A stretch of DNA of 64,000 nucleotides from Acidovorax sp. YS12 (GCA_021496925.1 CP053915.1:3809501-3873500), one strand, 5' to 3'; numbered from the stretch's first letter, positions 8,294-16,941 are shown. Translations and numbers: made by a program. Notes: generated by a model from the letters alone, not told the origin.

Positions 8294-9652
8294 ATGCACG
8301 CCATTCCCGCCCACGCGGCCCCTTTGCCCTCGACGCTGCGCCTGCCGTTTTACCGGCAACTGTATTTCCAGGTGGTGGTCGCCATCGTCCTGGGGGTGTT
8401 GCTCGGCCACTTCGAGCCCGCCTACGGCGAGGCGCTCAAGCCGCTGGGCGACGGCTTCATCAAGCTGGTGAAGATGATCATCGCGCCGGTGATCTTCCTG
8501 ACCATCGTCACCGGCATCGCCGGCATGTCGCAGCTCAGCGCCGTGGGCCGCGTGTTCGGCAAGGCCATGGCGTACTTCCTGTTCTTCTCCTCGCTGGCCC
8601 TGGTGGTCGGCATGGTGGTGGCCAACGTGGTGCAGCCCGGCGCGGGCATGAACATCAACCCGGCCGACCTGGACCAGACCGCCGTCAAGTCCTACGTGGC
8701 CAAGTCGCACGAGATGACCCTGACGGGCTTCGTCATGGACATCATCCCGAAGACGCTGATCAGCCCGTTCGTGGGCGACAACATCCTGCAGGTGCTGCTG
8801 GTGGCAGTGCTGTTCGGCATCGCGCTGGCCCTGGCCGGCGAGCGCGGCGCGCCGGTGCTGGACTTCCTCGAAGCGCTGACGGCGCCCGTGTTCAAGCTCG
8901 TGGCCATCGTCATGAAGGCCGCGCCCATCGGCGCCTTTGGCGCCATCGCCTTCACCATCGGCAAGTTCGGCCTGGGGTCGCTGGTCAACCTGGCCTGGCT
9001 GGTGGGCTCGTTCTACGTCACGTCGCTGCTGTTCGTGGTGGTGGTGCTGGGCACGGTGGGGCGCCTGTGCGGCTTCTCGGTGCTCAAGCTGTGCCGCTAC
9101 CTCAAGGCCGAGCTGCTGCTGGTGCTGGGCACCTCGTCGTCGGAGTCGGCCCTGCCGTCGCTGATGGACAAGATGGAAAAGGCCGGCTGCGCCAAGTCCG
9201 TCGTCGGCCTGGTGGTGCCCACGGGCTACTCCTTCAACCTGGACGGCACCAACATCTACATGACGCTGGCGGCCCTGTTCATCGCCCAGGCCACCAACAC
9301 CGACCTGTCGCTGGGCCACCAGGTCATGCTGCTGCTGGTGGCCATGCTCAGCTCCAAGGGCGCGGCGGGCGTGACCGGCGCGGGCTTCATCACCCTGGCC
9401 GCCACGCTGGCCGTGGTGCCCGAGGTGCCGGTGGCCGGCATGGCGCTGATCCTGGGCGTGGACCGCTTCATGAGCGAGTGCCGTTCGCTGACCAACTTCG
9501 TCGGCAACGCCGTGGCCACCGTGGTCGTCTCGCGCTGGGAAAACGCCCTCGACTACCAGCGCCTGCACGCGGCCCTCGACGGCCAGGCCGTGCCGGACGC
9601 CGCCGCGGCCGGGCTGCCGGCCGGTGCCGCCACGGCCCAGCCCGCCGCCTGA
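8294..9652 (+). CDS. dctA: C4-dicarboxylate:cation symporter DctA
   Basis: 452 residues from the chosen ATG, which follows a CTGGAGAC ribosome-binding site; an upstream in-frame start at 8264 has none. It is a DAACS-family carrier that takes up succinate, fumarate and malate with cations across the inner membrane. Family motifs visible are FIKLVKMIIAPVIFLTIVTG in the N-terminal part, the serine-rich GTSSSESALPSLMDKME re-entrant loop, GYSFNLDGTNIYMTLA and SKGAAGVTGAGFITLAATL, and RFMSECRSLTNFVGNAVATVVV near the C-terminus. A strong intrinsic terminator follows. The divergent hybrid kinase upstream is the likely regulator. Confidence 0.96.
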   Translation: MHAIPAHAAPLPSTLRLPFYRQLYFQVVVAIVLGVLLGHFEPAYGEALKPLGDGFIKLVKMIIAPVIFLTIVTGIAGMSQLSAVGRVFGKAMAYFLFFSSLALVVGMVVANVVQPGAGMNINPADLDQTAVKSYVAKSHEMTLTGFVMDIIPKTLISPFVGDNILQVLLVAVLFGIALALAGERGAPVLDFLEALTAPVFKLVAIVMKAAPIGAFGAIAFTIGKFGLGSLVNLAWLVGSFYVTSLLFVVVVLGTVGRLCGFSVLKLCRYLKAELLLVLGTSSSESALPSLMDKMEKAGCAKSVVGLVVPTGYSFNLDGTNIYMTLAALFIAQATNTDLSLGHQVMLLLVAMLSSKGAAGVTGAGFITLAATLAVVPEVPVAGMALILGVDRFMSECRSLTNFVGNAVATVVVSRWENALDYQRLHAALDGQAVPDAAAAGLPAGAATAQPAA

Positions 9653-9673
9653 GCATCGCGGCATTCACGCACA

Positions 9674-9700
9674 GGGGCCCGCAAGGGCCCCTTGCTTTTT
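9674..9700 (+). terminator. intrinsic terminator after dctA
   Basis: A perfect 7-bp stem GGGGCCC/GGGCCCC with a GCAA loop is followed by TTGCTTTTT, 21 bases after the dctA stop codon. The poly-U side fits only plus-strand transcription. Confidence 0.85.
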
Positions 9701-9708
9701 GGGGCCCC

Positions 9709-10011
9709 TCAGCCTGCGGCGGGCACTGCCGCCAGCAGCGCCGCGCAGGCCAGCGCCACGCCGGCCAGGCCCGCCCAGGCGCGCCGGGCGCTGCGGGTGC
9801 TGAACACCCACAGGGCCGCCGCCGCATGGAAGGCAAAACCCGACAGGCTGGCGATGAGCACGCCGTCGGCCCGCGAGGCGGAGGAAATGTGCGGCAGCGC
9901 CACGGCCAGCGCCGACGCCAGCAGCGCGGCCGCCGCGTAGCCGCCGAAGGTGGCGGCCGCCACGCGGCTGGCGATGGCCAGCCAGGCACGGGTGCTTGGC
10001 GCCCGGCTCAT
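9709..10011 (-). CDS. small DUF3649-like membrane protein of iron-uptake cluster
   Basis: 100 residues with three hydrophobic segments (about 12-40, 50-70, 78-98). The conserved pattern ASRVAAATFGGYAAAALLA and the length fit the DUF3649 family, small membrane proteins encoded beside PepSY and TonB-dependent receptor genes. Its start codon overlaps the stop of the PepSY gene by 4 bases (ATGA), so it is translated from the same message. Function is unknown; the context suggests help in handling ferric siderophore or reducing iron at the inner membrane. The family name rests on pattern recognition only. Confidence 0.75.
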   Translation of the reverse strand: MSRAPSTRAWLAIASRVAAATFGGYAAAALLASALAVALPHISSASRADGVLIASLSGFAFHAAAALWVFSTRSARRAWAGLAGVALACAALLAAVPAAG

Positions 10012-11606
10012 CCCGGGATTCCTTTGCGCAGGGCGCGCCGCACCTGCCAGGCTCCCCAGGCCAGCGCCACGCCAAAGCCCAGGGCCACCAGTTCCACGCC
10101 CGCCTGCTGCCAGTCGCCCGCCAGGGCATGGCGCCAGGCCTGCTGGCCCGTGGTCCATTGGTTCAGCAGGGGCAGGGCCAGGCACAGCACGGCGGCGGCC
10201 GACAGCTGCTCCACCCAGGCCCGCGCGGCGGGGCGGCACGCGGCGTGCAGCGCGGCAGCCAGCCAGGCGCAGAGAAAGCCGCGGATCTCCCAGGCCTCGC
10301 GGCCCGGCAGGTCCGCCGGCAGCAGGCGGTTGCACCACAGGTAGGCGATGCAGGCCACGGCGGTGCCGGCCAGGGCCGCCACGTTCAGGGCCTCGGCCGC
10401 GCGGTAGGCCCAGGGCGTGGCCGGGCCGGACTCCTTGCCGACCTTGCGGCGCCGCTTGATGCCAAACAGGATGGTGCCCGTGGCCATCATCGCCGTGCCC
10501 GCCAGCCCGCTGAAGAAGTAGAGCCACTTGATCGTCCAGCCGCCGAAGTGCGCCAGGTGCAGCGCGGCCATCACGCCATGCGCCTGGGCACTGGCAGGGG
10601 TGGCGCCGGCCAGCGGGCGCTGCACCTGCAGCACGGCGCCGTCCACGCCGTCGAAGGCCACGCTGCCCACGGCCTGGTGCAAGGTGCGCGGGTCGCCGCT
10701 GGCGCGGGTGTGGATGCGCACGACCATGGCTGCGTCGCCCGGCTGTTCGACCACCACCAGGCGCGGCGGCTGGCCCGTCAGGGCCTGGGCCTGCGCCAGC
10801 AGGGGGGCCAGGCCGTGCAGCGGCGCCGCGGTGCCGCTGCGCGCGCGCCGCATGGGCGGCGCCTGGTGCGTCAGCTCCTGCTGGAAGCGGCCGTGGGCCG
10901 CGCCGTCGGCGCCGTAGACGGCCCGCAGGGGCCAGGGCAGGTAGCTGGTGTAGAAGATGGCCAGCCCGGTGTAGACGATCATGAACAGAAAGGGCAGCGC
11001 CAGCACGGCCGTGGCGTTGTGCGCGTCCAGCCAGGAGCGCTGGCCCTTGGCCGGCCGGAAGGTGAAGAAGTCGGCAAAGATGCGCCGGTGCACCACCACG
11101 CCGGACACCAGGGCCACCAGCATGCCCACCGAGAGCCAGCCGACCAGCCAGTAGCCGGGAACGCCGCCGTGCAGCGTGTAGTGGAACGTCATGAAGTGGC
11201 GCCCGCCTTCGGTTCTGCGGCCCCAGGGCGCGGGCAGCAGGGCGCCGCTGGCCGGGTCCAGCGCGGCCGTCTGCGGGCCGCCGCGCGCTCCGGCGGCGGG
11301 CGGCCAGGCCAGGCGCAGCGCATCGCCCGGCTCCCGGGGCAGCTCGATGCGCCAGAAGCGTGCGCCCGCCCCGTGCGCGGCGAGGTGGCGCGCGGCGGCC
11401 TGCAGCGCCGCGTCGCTGGCGCCGCCGGCTGCGCCGGGCACGCTGGCGGCGGGCGGGCGCGCCTCCATCCAGCGCGTGATGGGCTCGCGGAACACGCTCA
11501 GCGTGCCCGTGAGGAAGATGGCGCACAGCAGCCAGCCGCAGACCAGGCCGCACCAGGTGTGCAGCCAGGCCATCGACTGGCGAAAGCCCTGCGGCGCGGG
11601 CGCCAT
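10008..11606 (-). CDS. PepSY-domain membrane protein (PepSY_TM family), iron-siderophore linked
   Basis: 532 residues. It begins with SMAWLHTWCGLVCGWLLCAIFLTGTLSVF, the first helix of PepSY-associated TM proteins. It has further helices near 140-165, 195-220 and 345-370 and three or four more in the last 150 residues. Periplasmic PepSY-like regions lie between them. Histidines inside the first helices (WLHTW, MTFHYTLHGG) could bind haem, as proposed for reductases that release iron from siderophores at the inner membrane. The gene lies 4 bases after the TonB-dependent receptor gene and overlaps the DUF3649-like gene, so these are co-transcribed. The exact reaction is inferred. Confidence 0.88.
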   Translation of the reverse strand: MAPAPQGFRQSMAWLHTWCGLVCGWLLCAIFLTGTLSVFREPITRWMEARPPAASVPGAAGGASDAALQAAARHLAAHGAGARFWRIELPREPGDALRLAWPPAAGARGGPQTAALDPASGALLPAPWGRRTEGGRHFMTFHYTLHGGVPGYWLVGWLSVGMLVALVSGVVVHRRIFADFFTFRPAKGQRSWLDAHNATAVLALPFLFMIVYTGLAIFYTSYLPWPLRAVYGADGAAHGRFQQELTHQAPPMRRARSGTAAPLHGLAPLLAQAQALTGQPPRLVVVEQPGDAAMVVRIHTRASGDPRTLHQAVGSVAFDGVDGAVLQVQRPLAGATPASAQAHGVMAALHLAHFGGWTIKWLYFFSGLAGTAMMATGTILFGIKRRRKVGKESGPATPWAYRAAEALNVAALAGTAVACIAYLWCNRLLPADLPGREAWEIRGFLCAWLAAALHAACRPAARAWVEQLSAAAVLCLALPLLNQWTTGQQAWRHALAGDWQQAGVELVALGFGVALAWGAWQVRRALRKGIPG

Positions 11607-11610
11607 GTGG

Positions 11611-14058
11611 TCAGAAGGCGCCGCGCAGCGTCAGCGTGGCATTGCGCGGCGTGCCGTAGCCGTTGCCGTTGCGGGTGCCGCCGACGAATTCCCAGTAGGT
11701 CTTGTCGAACACGTTGCCCACGTTGAGCGACACGCTCCAGGTGGGGCTGATGCGGTAGGACGCGCGCAGGTCGAGGATGGCGCGCCCGGGGTTCTGCACC
11801 ACGGTCACGTAGCTGCGCGTCTGCGCGCTCAGGTTGGCGCCCACGGTCCAGGCCGACCACTCGCCCGGCAGCGTGTAGCTGGTGGCGGCGCGCAGCAGGT
11901 TGCGCGGGGCATCCGCGGTCAGGGGTTCGCCCGCGTCGTCGCGGGTGCTCAGGTAGGTATAGCCGGCGGCCACTTCCCAGCCGGGGGCGAGGCGGCCCGC
12001 CACCTCGGCGTCGACGCCCTGGCTGCGCAGCAGGCTGGCGTTGCGGTAGCAGTCGCTGGTGGTGATGCCGGGGCAGCCGCCGACGTGCTCGGTGTCGAGC
12101 ACGGCCACGTTGCGCTTCTTGGTGTGGAACAGCGCCAGCGCCACGTTCAGGCGCCTGTCCATCAGCTCGCCCTTGATGCCGGCCTCGTAGTTGTCGCCCT
12201 CGGCGGGCTTGAGCAGCCCGCCGTTGAAGGACGAGTACTGCGACTGCGGCACGAAGGTGCTGGCGTAGCTGGCATACAGCGACCACTGCGGCCCCAGGTC
12301 GTACACCACGCCGACGTAGGGCGTGAGCTGGCCGTTCTGCGCGTAGTCGTTGGTCACCTTGCCGGCGACCAGGTCGTCGGTGTGGTACTTGTACCAGTTG
12401 AGCCGCCCGCCCAGGTGCAGGTGCAGGCGGGGCACCACCTCCAGCCGGGCGTTGCCGTACAGCGCCAGCAGGCGGACCTTGTCCTCCAGCTGGCTGGCAT
12501 AGGCGGGCGTGGCGGGCTCGGGGATGAGTCCGTGCGGGAAATTGAAGATGTCCACGGGGATGTTCATGCTCACCGTGGTCGAGCGGCCGATGGCCTTCTG
12601 CTCCGTCCAGCTCGCGCCCAGCAGCGCCTTGTGCGTGCCGCCGAAGGCGTTGAAGCTGCCGGTGAGGCTGGCGTCCAGGCCGGTGGCATCGATGGACCGA
12701 TCGACGAAGTAGTTGCTGGTGATGCCGAAACCCTTGCCCGTCGCCTTGTCCACCGCGCCGCGCGCCGTGTTCAGCTTCTGCACGATGCCGGTCTGGCTGT
12801 GGTTGACGGTGAGCTTGGCGCGCCAGTCGCCAGCGAGCTGGTGCTCCAGTTCGGCGAACACGTCGTCGGTCGTGGCCTGGTGGCGGTTCCAGTATTGGCC
12901 CAGCGACGTCGAGCGCGGCAGGCCCAGCGAGGTGGCATCCGTGTACATCGGCAGCTGGAAGATGGTGTAGCCCGTGATGTCCTGTTCCTGGTGCCGGTAG
13001 CCGGCCGTGGCCTTGGTGCCGGGGGCCAGGTCGGCGTCGATCACGCCGTAGAGCAGCGGCGCCTTGGTGTGGGCCAGGTCGTAGAAGTAGTCGCGGTCGG
13101 TGTAGGCGGCCACCACGCGGCCGCGCACCGTGCCGGCCTGGTTCAGGGCGCCGCCCGCGTCGATCTCGGTGCGGTAGTGGTTCCAGGAGCCGATGCTCTG
13201 CGCCACGTCCAGGTGCCCCTCGGCGCGCGGGCGCTTGCGCACCATGTTGACTACGCCGCTGGGGTCGCCCGCGCCCACCGCCAGCGCGCCCGCGCCGCGC
13301 AGCACCTCCACGCGGTCGAAGGTCGCGGTGTCCACCGGCACCCAGCCGGTGGGGTTGTAGGCGCCGCCGGGAATGCCGTCGATCAGGAAGTTGGTGTCGG
13401 GGATGACGTAGCCGCGCATGGTGTACACGTGCGCGCCGAAGTTGCGCTGCGACTTGGCCGCGCCGGTGGTCTGCTGGACCACGGCCTCGACCGAGGTCAG
13501 GTTCTGGTCGTCCATCTGCTGGCGCGTCACCACCGTGACCGACTGCGGCGTCTCGCGGATGGACTGCTCCATCTTGCCGATGGTCAGCGCCCGCGTGGTG
13601 TACGAGCCCGTCTGCTCGGTCGTGGGGCTGGCGACGGCCTCGGCCGTCACGCGCACCTCGCCCAGGGTCTGGCTGGCGGCGGGCGTGTGGGCGGCGGCGC
13701 TGGCGGCGGCAGGCGCTGCCGGTGCGGCGGGACGCAGGCCCCAACTGCCCGAGCCGGTGCGTACCAGCTCCAGCCCGCTGCCGGCCAGGGCCGCGCGGGC
13801 GGCCTGCTCGGCCGTCAGGCTGCCGCGCACGGCGGGGGCGGTGCGGCCGCGCACCAGTTCGGCGTCGATGCTGATCTGCTGGCCGCTGTCGGCGCCGATG
13901 CGCGCCAGCGCGCTGCCCAGCGGCTGCGCGGCCAGGTCGTAGCTGCGCACGGCCTGGGGCGCGGCAGCGGGTGGGGTGGATTGGGCGTGGGCGCCCAGCG
14001 CGCAGGCCAGGGCGGCGGCGGCCAGGGCGCGCGGGGTCAGGGGGCAATGGAGCGGCAT
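11611..14058 (-). CDS. TonB-dependent siderophore receptor with N-terminal signalling (STN) domain
   Basis: 815 residues from the chosen ATG, which opens a clean signal peptide ending ACALGAHAQS; an in-frame ATG 48 bases upstream only adds a poor leader. Next comes an STN domain (about 35-100: SYDLAAQPLGSALARIGADSG), a plug domain (about 150-270) and a 22-strand outer-membrane barrel ending in the aromatic-type terminus LTLRGAF. The STN domain is the part of FpvA/FecA-like receptors that passes the ligand-bound signal to a FecR anti-sigma. FecR and ECF sigma genes lie just upstream on the same strand. The siderophore cannot be told from sequence; the family resembles FpvA/FoxA-type receptors. 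Confidence 0.94.
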   Translation of the reverse strand: MPLHCPLTPRALAAAALACALGAHAQSTPPAAAPQAVRSYDLAAQPLGSALARIGADSGQQISIDAELVRGRTAPAVRGSLTAEQAARAALAGSGLELVRTGSGSWGLRPAAPAAPAAASAAAHTPAASQTLGEVRVTAEAVASPTTEQTGSYTTRALTIGKMEQSIRETPQSVTVVTRQQMDDQNLTSVEAVVQQTTGAAKSQRNFGAHVYTMRGYVIPDTNFLIDGIPGGAYNPTGWVPVDTATFDRVEVLRGAGALAVGAGDPSGVVNMVRKRPRAEGHLDVAQSIGSWNHYRTEIDAGGALNQAGTVRGRVVAAYTDRDYFYDLAHTKAPLLYGVIDADLAPGTKATAGYRHQEQDITGYTIFQLPMYTDATSLGLPRSTSLGQYWNRHQATTDDVFAELEHQLAGDWRAKLTVNHSQTGIVQKLNTARGAVDKATGKGFGITSNYFVDRSIDATGLDASLTGSFNAFGGTHKALLGASWTEQKAIGRSTTVSMNIPVDIFNFPHGLIPEPATPAYASQLEDKVRLLALYGNARLEVVPRLHLHLGGRLNWYKYHTDDLVAGKVTNDYAQNGQLTPYVGVVYDLGPQWSLYASYASTFVPQSQYSSFNGGLLKPAEGDNYEAGIKGELMDRRLNVALALFHTKKRNVAVLDTEHVGGCPGITTSDCYRNASLLRSQGVDAEVAGRLAPGWEVAAGYTYLSTRDDAGEPLTADAPRNLLRAATSYTLPGEWSAWTVGANLSAQTRSYVTVVQNPGRAILDLRASYRISPTWSVSLNVGNVFDKTYWEFVGGTRNGNGYGTPRNATLTLRGAF

Positions 14059-14181
14059 GCGGAAGGTCTCGGCAAGAGGAACGACGGATGAAACGCAGGT
14101 TTCCAAGGCTTGTCGAACACGCCGCGAAAAGTGTTCATCTTTTTTGTGCCGAACCCGGCTGGTGCCGCTTTTTGCTATTTG

Positions 14182-14230
14182 TTTGATAGCTTTTCGCGCT
14201 TGATGCTATTGGCCTGGAGGCTAATTCGGC
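14182..14230 (+). repeat. mini-repeat copy between receptor and fecR genes
   Basis: One copy of the dispersed element (TTTGATAGC...CGCGCTTGATG...GGCCTGGAGGCTAA) in the 193-base gap between the receptor start and the fecR stop. Nothing else is recognised in this gap apart from weak AT-rich sequence that could hold the receptor promoter. Confidence 0.7.
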
Positions 14231-14251
14231 TTCTAATTGCAGCAGGTGCCG

Positions 14252-15247
14252 TCACTCGATCGCCACCAGCCAGCCGCGCTGGTATACGCGCACCTCGATG
14301 GGCAGCGTCTCGGCCAGCGCCGCCAGCGCGCGGTCCGTGTCGTCGAGCGCGTAGCTGCCGTACACGCGCAGCGCCGCCGCGCGCGGCGCGATGCGGATGA
14401 AGCCCCGGCGGTAGGCGCGCAGCGCCTGCACCACGTCGCCCAGGGGCTGGTCGTGCGCCTCGAACAGCCCGTGCCGCCACGCGGCGGCCGTGCCTGGGGC
14501 GATGGGGTCGGGCGTGATGGCCGTGGGGCTCCAGCGGGCGCTGCGGCCCTCCTGCAGCGTCTGGCGCTGGCCGCTGGCGGTGGTGATCTCCACGCTGTGC
14601 TCCAGCATGCCCACCAGGCTGTCGTCCGCGTGCTGGCGCACGATGAAGCGCGTGCCCAGCGCGCGCACCTGGCCGTGGGCCGTGCGCACGATGAACGCGG
14701 GGGCCTGCGCGCCCGCGGGCTGCGGCGCGGCGTGGGCCAGCAGCGCGCCCTGGCGCAGGGTGACGGTGCGGCGGCCGGGGCGGAAGTCCAGGTCGGCCGC
14801 GGAGCGTGCGTCCAGCGTGACGGTGCTGCCATCGGGCAGCGCGAAGCCGCGCCGCTCGCCCGTGCCGGTGCGCAGGTCGGCGCTCCACTGCGCGAGCGGG
14901 GCGTGCCGCTCGGCCAGCAGCGCGGCGCCCGCCGCCACGCCGCCCAGGCCGAGCGCGCCGCGCAGCAGGGCGCGGCGGCGGCGTGCGCGCGCCTCGGCGC
15001 GGGCCAGGGCCTCGCCCATGGTGCGGCCGGCGCCCGGCATGGCGGGCGCGGCGTCCCCACGCAGTGGGGCCAGCATCTGCTGCAGCGGCGCGTGCAACTG
15101 CTCCCAGGCCGCGCGGTGGCGCGGATCGGCATCCAGCCAGCGCGCGAAGCCGTCGTGTTCCCGCGCGCTGACCTGGCCCGAGTTCAGCGTGACAAGCCAG
15201 CCGATGGCGGCCTCGGTGGCCGCGTCGAGCGCGGCGTTTGCGGGCAT
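14252..15247 (-). CDS. FecR-family anti-sigma factor
   Basis: 331 residues from the ATG; an in-frame GTG five codons upstream (15262) is an alternative. The N-terminal DUF4880-like cytoplasmic part (about 8-55) contains AAIGWLVTLNSG and FARWLDADPRHRAAWEQL. A single membrane helix lies near 100-118 after an RRR stop-transfer run. A periplasmic FecR domain (about 125-225: GSTVTLDARSAADLDF and ALGTRFIV) and a C-terminal STN-interacting part follow. It relays signal from the receptor STN domain to the ECF sigma encoded immediately upstream. Confidence 0.93.
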   Translation of the reverse strand: MPANAALDAATEAAIGWLVTLNSGQVSAREHDGFARWLDADPRHRAAWEQLHAPLQQMLAPLRGDAAPAMPGAGRTMGEALARAEARARRRRALLRGALGLGGVAAGAALLAERHAPLAQWSADLRTGTGERRGFALPDGSTVTLDARSAADLDFRPGRRTVTLRQGALLAHAAPQPAGAQAPAFIVRTAHGQVRALGTRFIVRQHADDSLVGMLEHSVEITTASGQRQTLQEGRSARWSPTAITPDPIAPGTAAAWRHGLFEAHDQPLGDVVQALRAYRRGFIRIAPRAAALRVYGSYALDDTDRALAALAETLPIEVRVYQRGWLVAIE

Positions 15248-15268
15248 GGCGGGTTCTTTCACACGTTC

Positions 15269-15817
15269 TCAGGCCCTGCACGGCGCGGCGATGCCGGCCT
15301 GCTGGCGCGCCAGGGCGATGGCGATGCGGCGAAAGCCCTCGGCCATGTGGCGCCGCACGGTGCTCTGCGAAATGTCCAGCTGCTGGGCGATCGCCTCGTA
15401 GGTCAGGCCGTCGACCTGGCTCAGCAGGAAGGCCTGGCGCGCCTTCAGCGGCAGGCCTTCCAGGGCGTTGGCGACGGTCTCCAGGGTTTCCAGCAGCACG
15501 GCGCGTTCCTCGGGCGAGGGGGCCAGCGCCTCGGGCTGCTGGGCCAGGGTGTCCAGGTAGGCGCGCTCCAGCTCGCGCCGCTGCCACAGCGTGAACAGCA
15601 GGCGCTTGGCGATGGTGGTGAGGAAGGCGCGTGGCTCCTCCACCACGCTGGCCTGGCGCGCGGTGAGCGCGCGCAGGAAGGTCTCCGACGCCACGTCCTG
15701 CGCCTCGGCCGTGTTGCGCAGGCGCGCCTGCAGGCGCGACAGCAGCCATGCGTGGTGCCCGGCGTAGAGCTGCTGGGCGCGGTGCAGAGGGTCGATGGGC
15801 GGGTGCGGCACGGACAT
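15269..15817 (-). CDS. ECF RNA polymerase sigma factor, FecI type
   Basis: 182 residues. Region 2 (about 12-75) shows LYAGHHAWLLSRLQARLRN and AQDVASETFLRAL; region 4 (about 115-170) shows LEGLPLKARQAFLLSQVDGL, then EAIAQQLDISQSTVRRHM. It directs RNA polymerase to the receptor gene in iron-signalling systems. A Fur-box-like palindrome sits 20-40 bases upstream, and a TAGAAT hexamer ends only 6 bases before the ATG, so translation may be nearly leaderless. The fecR gene follows after 6-21 bases. Confidence 0.94.
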   Translation of the reverse strand: MSVPHPPIDPLHRAQQLYAGHHAWLLSRLQARLRNTAEAQDVASETFLRALTARQASVVEEPRAFLTTIAKRLLFTLWQRRELERAYLDTLAQQPEALAPSPEERAVLLETLETVANALEGLPLKARQAFLLSQVDGLTYEAIAQQLDISQSTVRRHMAEGFRRIAIALARQQAGIAAPCRA

Positions 15818-15823
15818 GGCGCC

Positions 15824-15829
15824 ATTCTA
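15824..15829 (-). promoter_or_regulatory. probable -10 hexamer of the FecI-type sigma gene
   Basis: TAGAAT on the minus strand, six bases upstream of the ATG at 15817, adjoining the Fur-box-like site. No clear -35 hexamer is visible. If used, transcription would start at or just inside the start codon. Confidence 0.5.
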
Positions 15830-15836
15830 AATGTCG

Positions 15837-15857
15837 AATAAGAATGGTTTTCATTAT
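15837..15857. promoter_or_regulatory. Fur-box-like operator upstream of the FecI-type sigma gene
   Basis: AATAAGAATGGTTTTCATTAT style site: an AT-rich imperfect palindrome in a very GC-rich region that matches most positions of the 19-base Fur consensus (GATAATGATAATCATTATC). It lies just upstream of the -10 hexamer of the sigma gene, where Fur-Fe(II) would block transcription when iron is sufficient. Confidence 0.7.
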
Positions 15858-15939
15858 GTGTCTTGAGGCCATTGCAGGCGGGGCGCGCGCGGCCGGGCTA
15901 CGATCGGGCGCATCGACAGCCACCGCGAAGCGCGCCGCC

Positions 15940-16395
15940 ATGACCACCGAAGCCCTGCTGGCCTATGCCCATTTCCTCGCCATTCTCATGACCGCCACCT
16001 TCCTCGCCAGCGAGGCCGCGCTGTGCCGCCGCGAGTGGATGAACGCCGCCGTGGTCGAGCGGCTGGTGCGGCTGGACCTGCTCTACGGCATCAGCGCGCT
16101 GGCGCTGCTGGCCACGGGCCTGGCGCGTACCTGGTGGGGCATGAAGGGCGCGGGCTGGTACTGGTCGCAGCCGCTGCTGCACGCCAAGGTCACGCTGTTC
16201 GTGGTGATCGGGCTGATGTCGCTCGGGCCGACCATGCGCTTCCTGCGCTGGCGCCGCCAGCTGCGCGCCACGGGCGCGCTGCCCGCCGAGGCCGAGGTGC
16301 GCGGCGCGCGCCGCCTGGTGATGATCGAGGCGCACCTGATGGTGCTGATTCCGCTGCTCGGGGCGTTCCTGGCGCGCGGCGTGGGTACGCGCTGA
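15940..16395 (+). CDS. DUF2214-like inner-membrane protein
   Basis: 151 residues with four predicted membrane helices (about 5-25, 45-65, 85-103, 130-148). The ATG at 15940 starts with MTTEALLAYAHFLAILMTATFLASE, which fits the DUF2214 family of small membrane proteins; longer in-frame upstream sequence is arginine-rich and not protein-like. The conserved histidines HFLAI, LLHAKV and EAHLMV fall in or next to helices. Function is unknown. It is divergent from the FecI-type sigma gene and shares its 122-base intergenic region. Confidence 0.8.
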   Translation: MTTEALLAYAHFLAILMTATFLASEAALCRREWMNAAVVERLVRLDLLYGISALALLATGLARTWWGMKGAGWYWSQPLLHAKVTLFVVIGLMSLGPTMRFLRWRRQLRATGALPAEAEVRGARRLVMIEAHLMVLIPLLGAFLARGVGTR

Positions 16396-16461
16396 AATTT
16401 CAAGCCAGACAGGCCTCCAGCCCTTTCCCAGAAAGCGCTGGCAGCTATGGTTTTTGAGATG
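16394..16461 (-). repeat. mini-repeat copy after the DUF2214-like gene
   Basis: Read on the minus strand this copy carries the full element: CATAGCTGCCAGCGCTTT, a GGGAAAGGGCTGGAGGCC middle, and a GAAATTTCAG end that overlaps the stop codon of the DUF2214-like gene. Most of the 132-base gap to the next gene is this repeat plus a hairpin. Confidence 0.8.
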
Positions 16462-16477
16462 CGTTGGCCGGAAACGG

Positions 16478-16502
16478 CAAACCCCGCGCGCGGTGGGGTT
16501 TG
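16478..16502 (-). terminator. stem-loop between convergent genes
   Basis: A perfect 8-bp stem CAAACCCC/GGGGTTTG with a GC-rich loop lies 26 bases after the psiF-like stop. On the minus strand it is followed only by CCGTTT, so termination is plausible but weak. Confidence 0.4.
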
Positions 16503-16527
16503 GCGGGGTGGGGCTTGCGCGCCGGTG

Positions 16528-16839
16528 TCAGGCCGCGGGCTTGTTGCTCAGGCATTCCTTCATGAAGGCCTTGCGCTCGGCGCCCTTGAGGTCCTTGGTC
16601 TTGGCGTCGGCATTGCAGGTCTTCATCTTCTCCTGCTGCTTGGCCTGCTTGCTGGCGCTCAGGCACTGCTTCATGAAGGCCTTGCGCTCGTCGCCCTTCT
16701 TGTCGCCGGCCTCGGCGTTGCACGTGGCCATCCTGGTCTGCTGGGCGGTCTTGGGCTTGGCGGCCTCCTCGGCTGCGTGGGCGGTGGCAAAAGAGAGGGC
16801 CAGGCCGGTGGCGGCGATCACGGTAAGCAGCTTGTTCAT
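16528..16839 (-). CDS. PsiF-repeat periplasmic protein
   Basis: 103 residues with a signal peptide (cleavage near AHAAEE, about residue 22). The mature part is made of two PsiF repeats, each about 30 residues, with the pattern CNA..GDKKGDERKAFMKQCLS and CNADAKTKDLKGAERKAFMKECLS, so each repeat holds two cysteines. The E. coli member is phosphate-starvation induced but its function is not known. The ATG follows a purine-rich GGAGCG site. It is a monocistronic gene converging on the DUF2214-like gene and divergent from argS. Confidence 0.85.
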   Translation of the reverse strand: MNKLLTVIAATGLALSFATAHAAEEAAKPKTAQQTRMATCNAEAGDKKGDERKAFMKQCLSASKQAKQQEKMKTCNADAKTKDLKGAERKAFMKECLSNKPAA

Positions 16840-16941
16840 GGAAATGCGCTCCTGCGAAAGAGGAAGAGGGATGTGTGAAAGCCCGCGTGCGGGCCATTCA
16901 GCATAACGCCACAGCCCCCGCGGCGGATGACGCCCGCCCCG

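Noticed and set aside
5465..9664. A 1399-codon open frame on the minus strand across the kinase, dctA and their promoter
   Set aside because: Arginine/histidine/glycine-rich shadow frame of GC-rich genes; it is antisense to dctA and out of frame with the kinase, both of which have clear domains.
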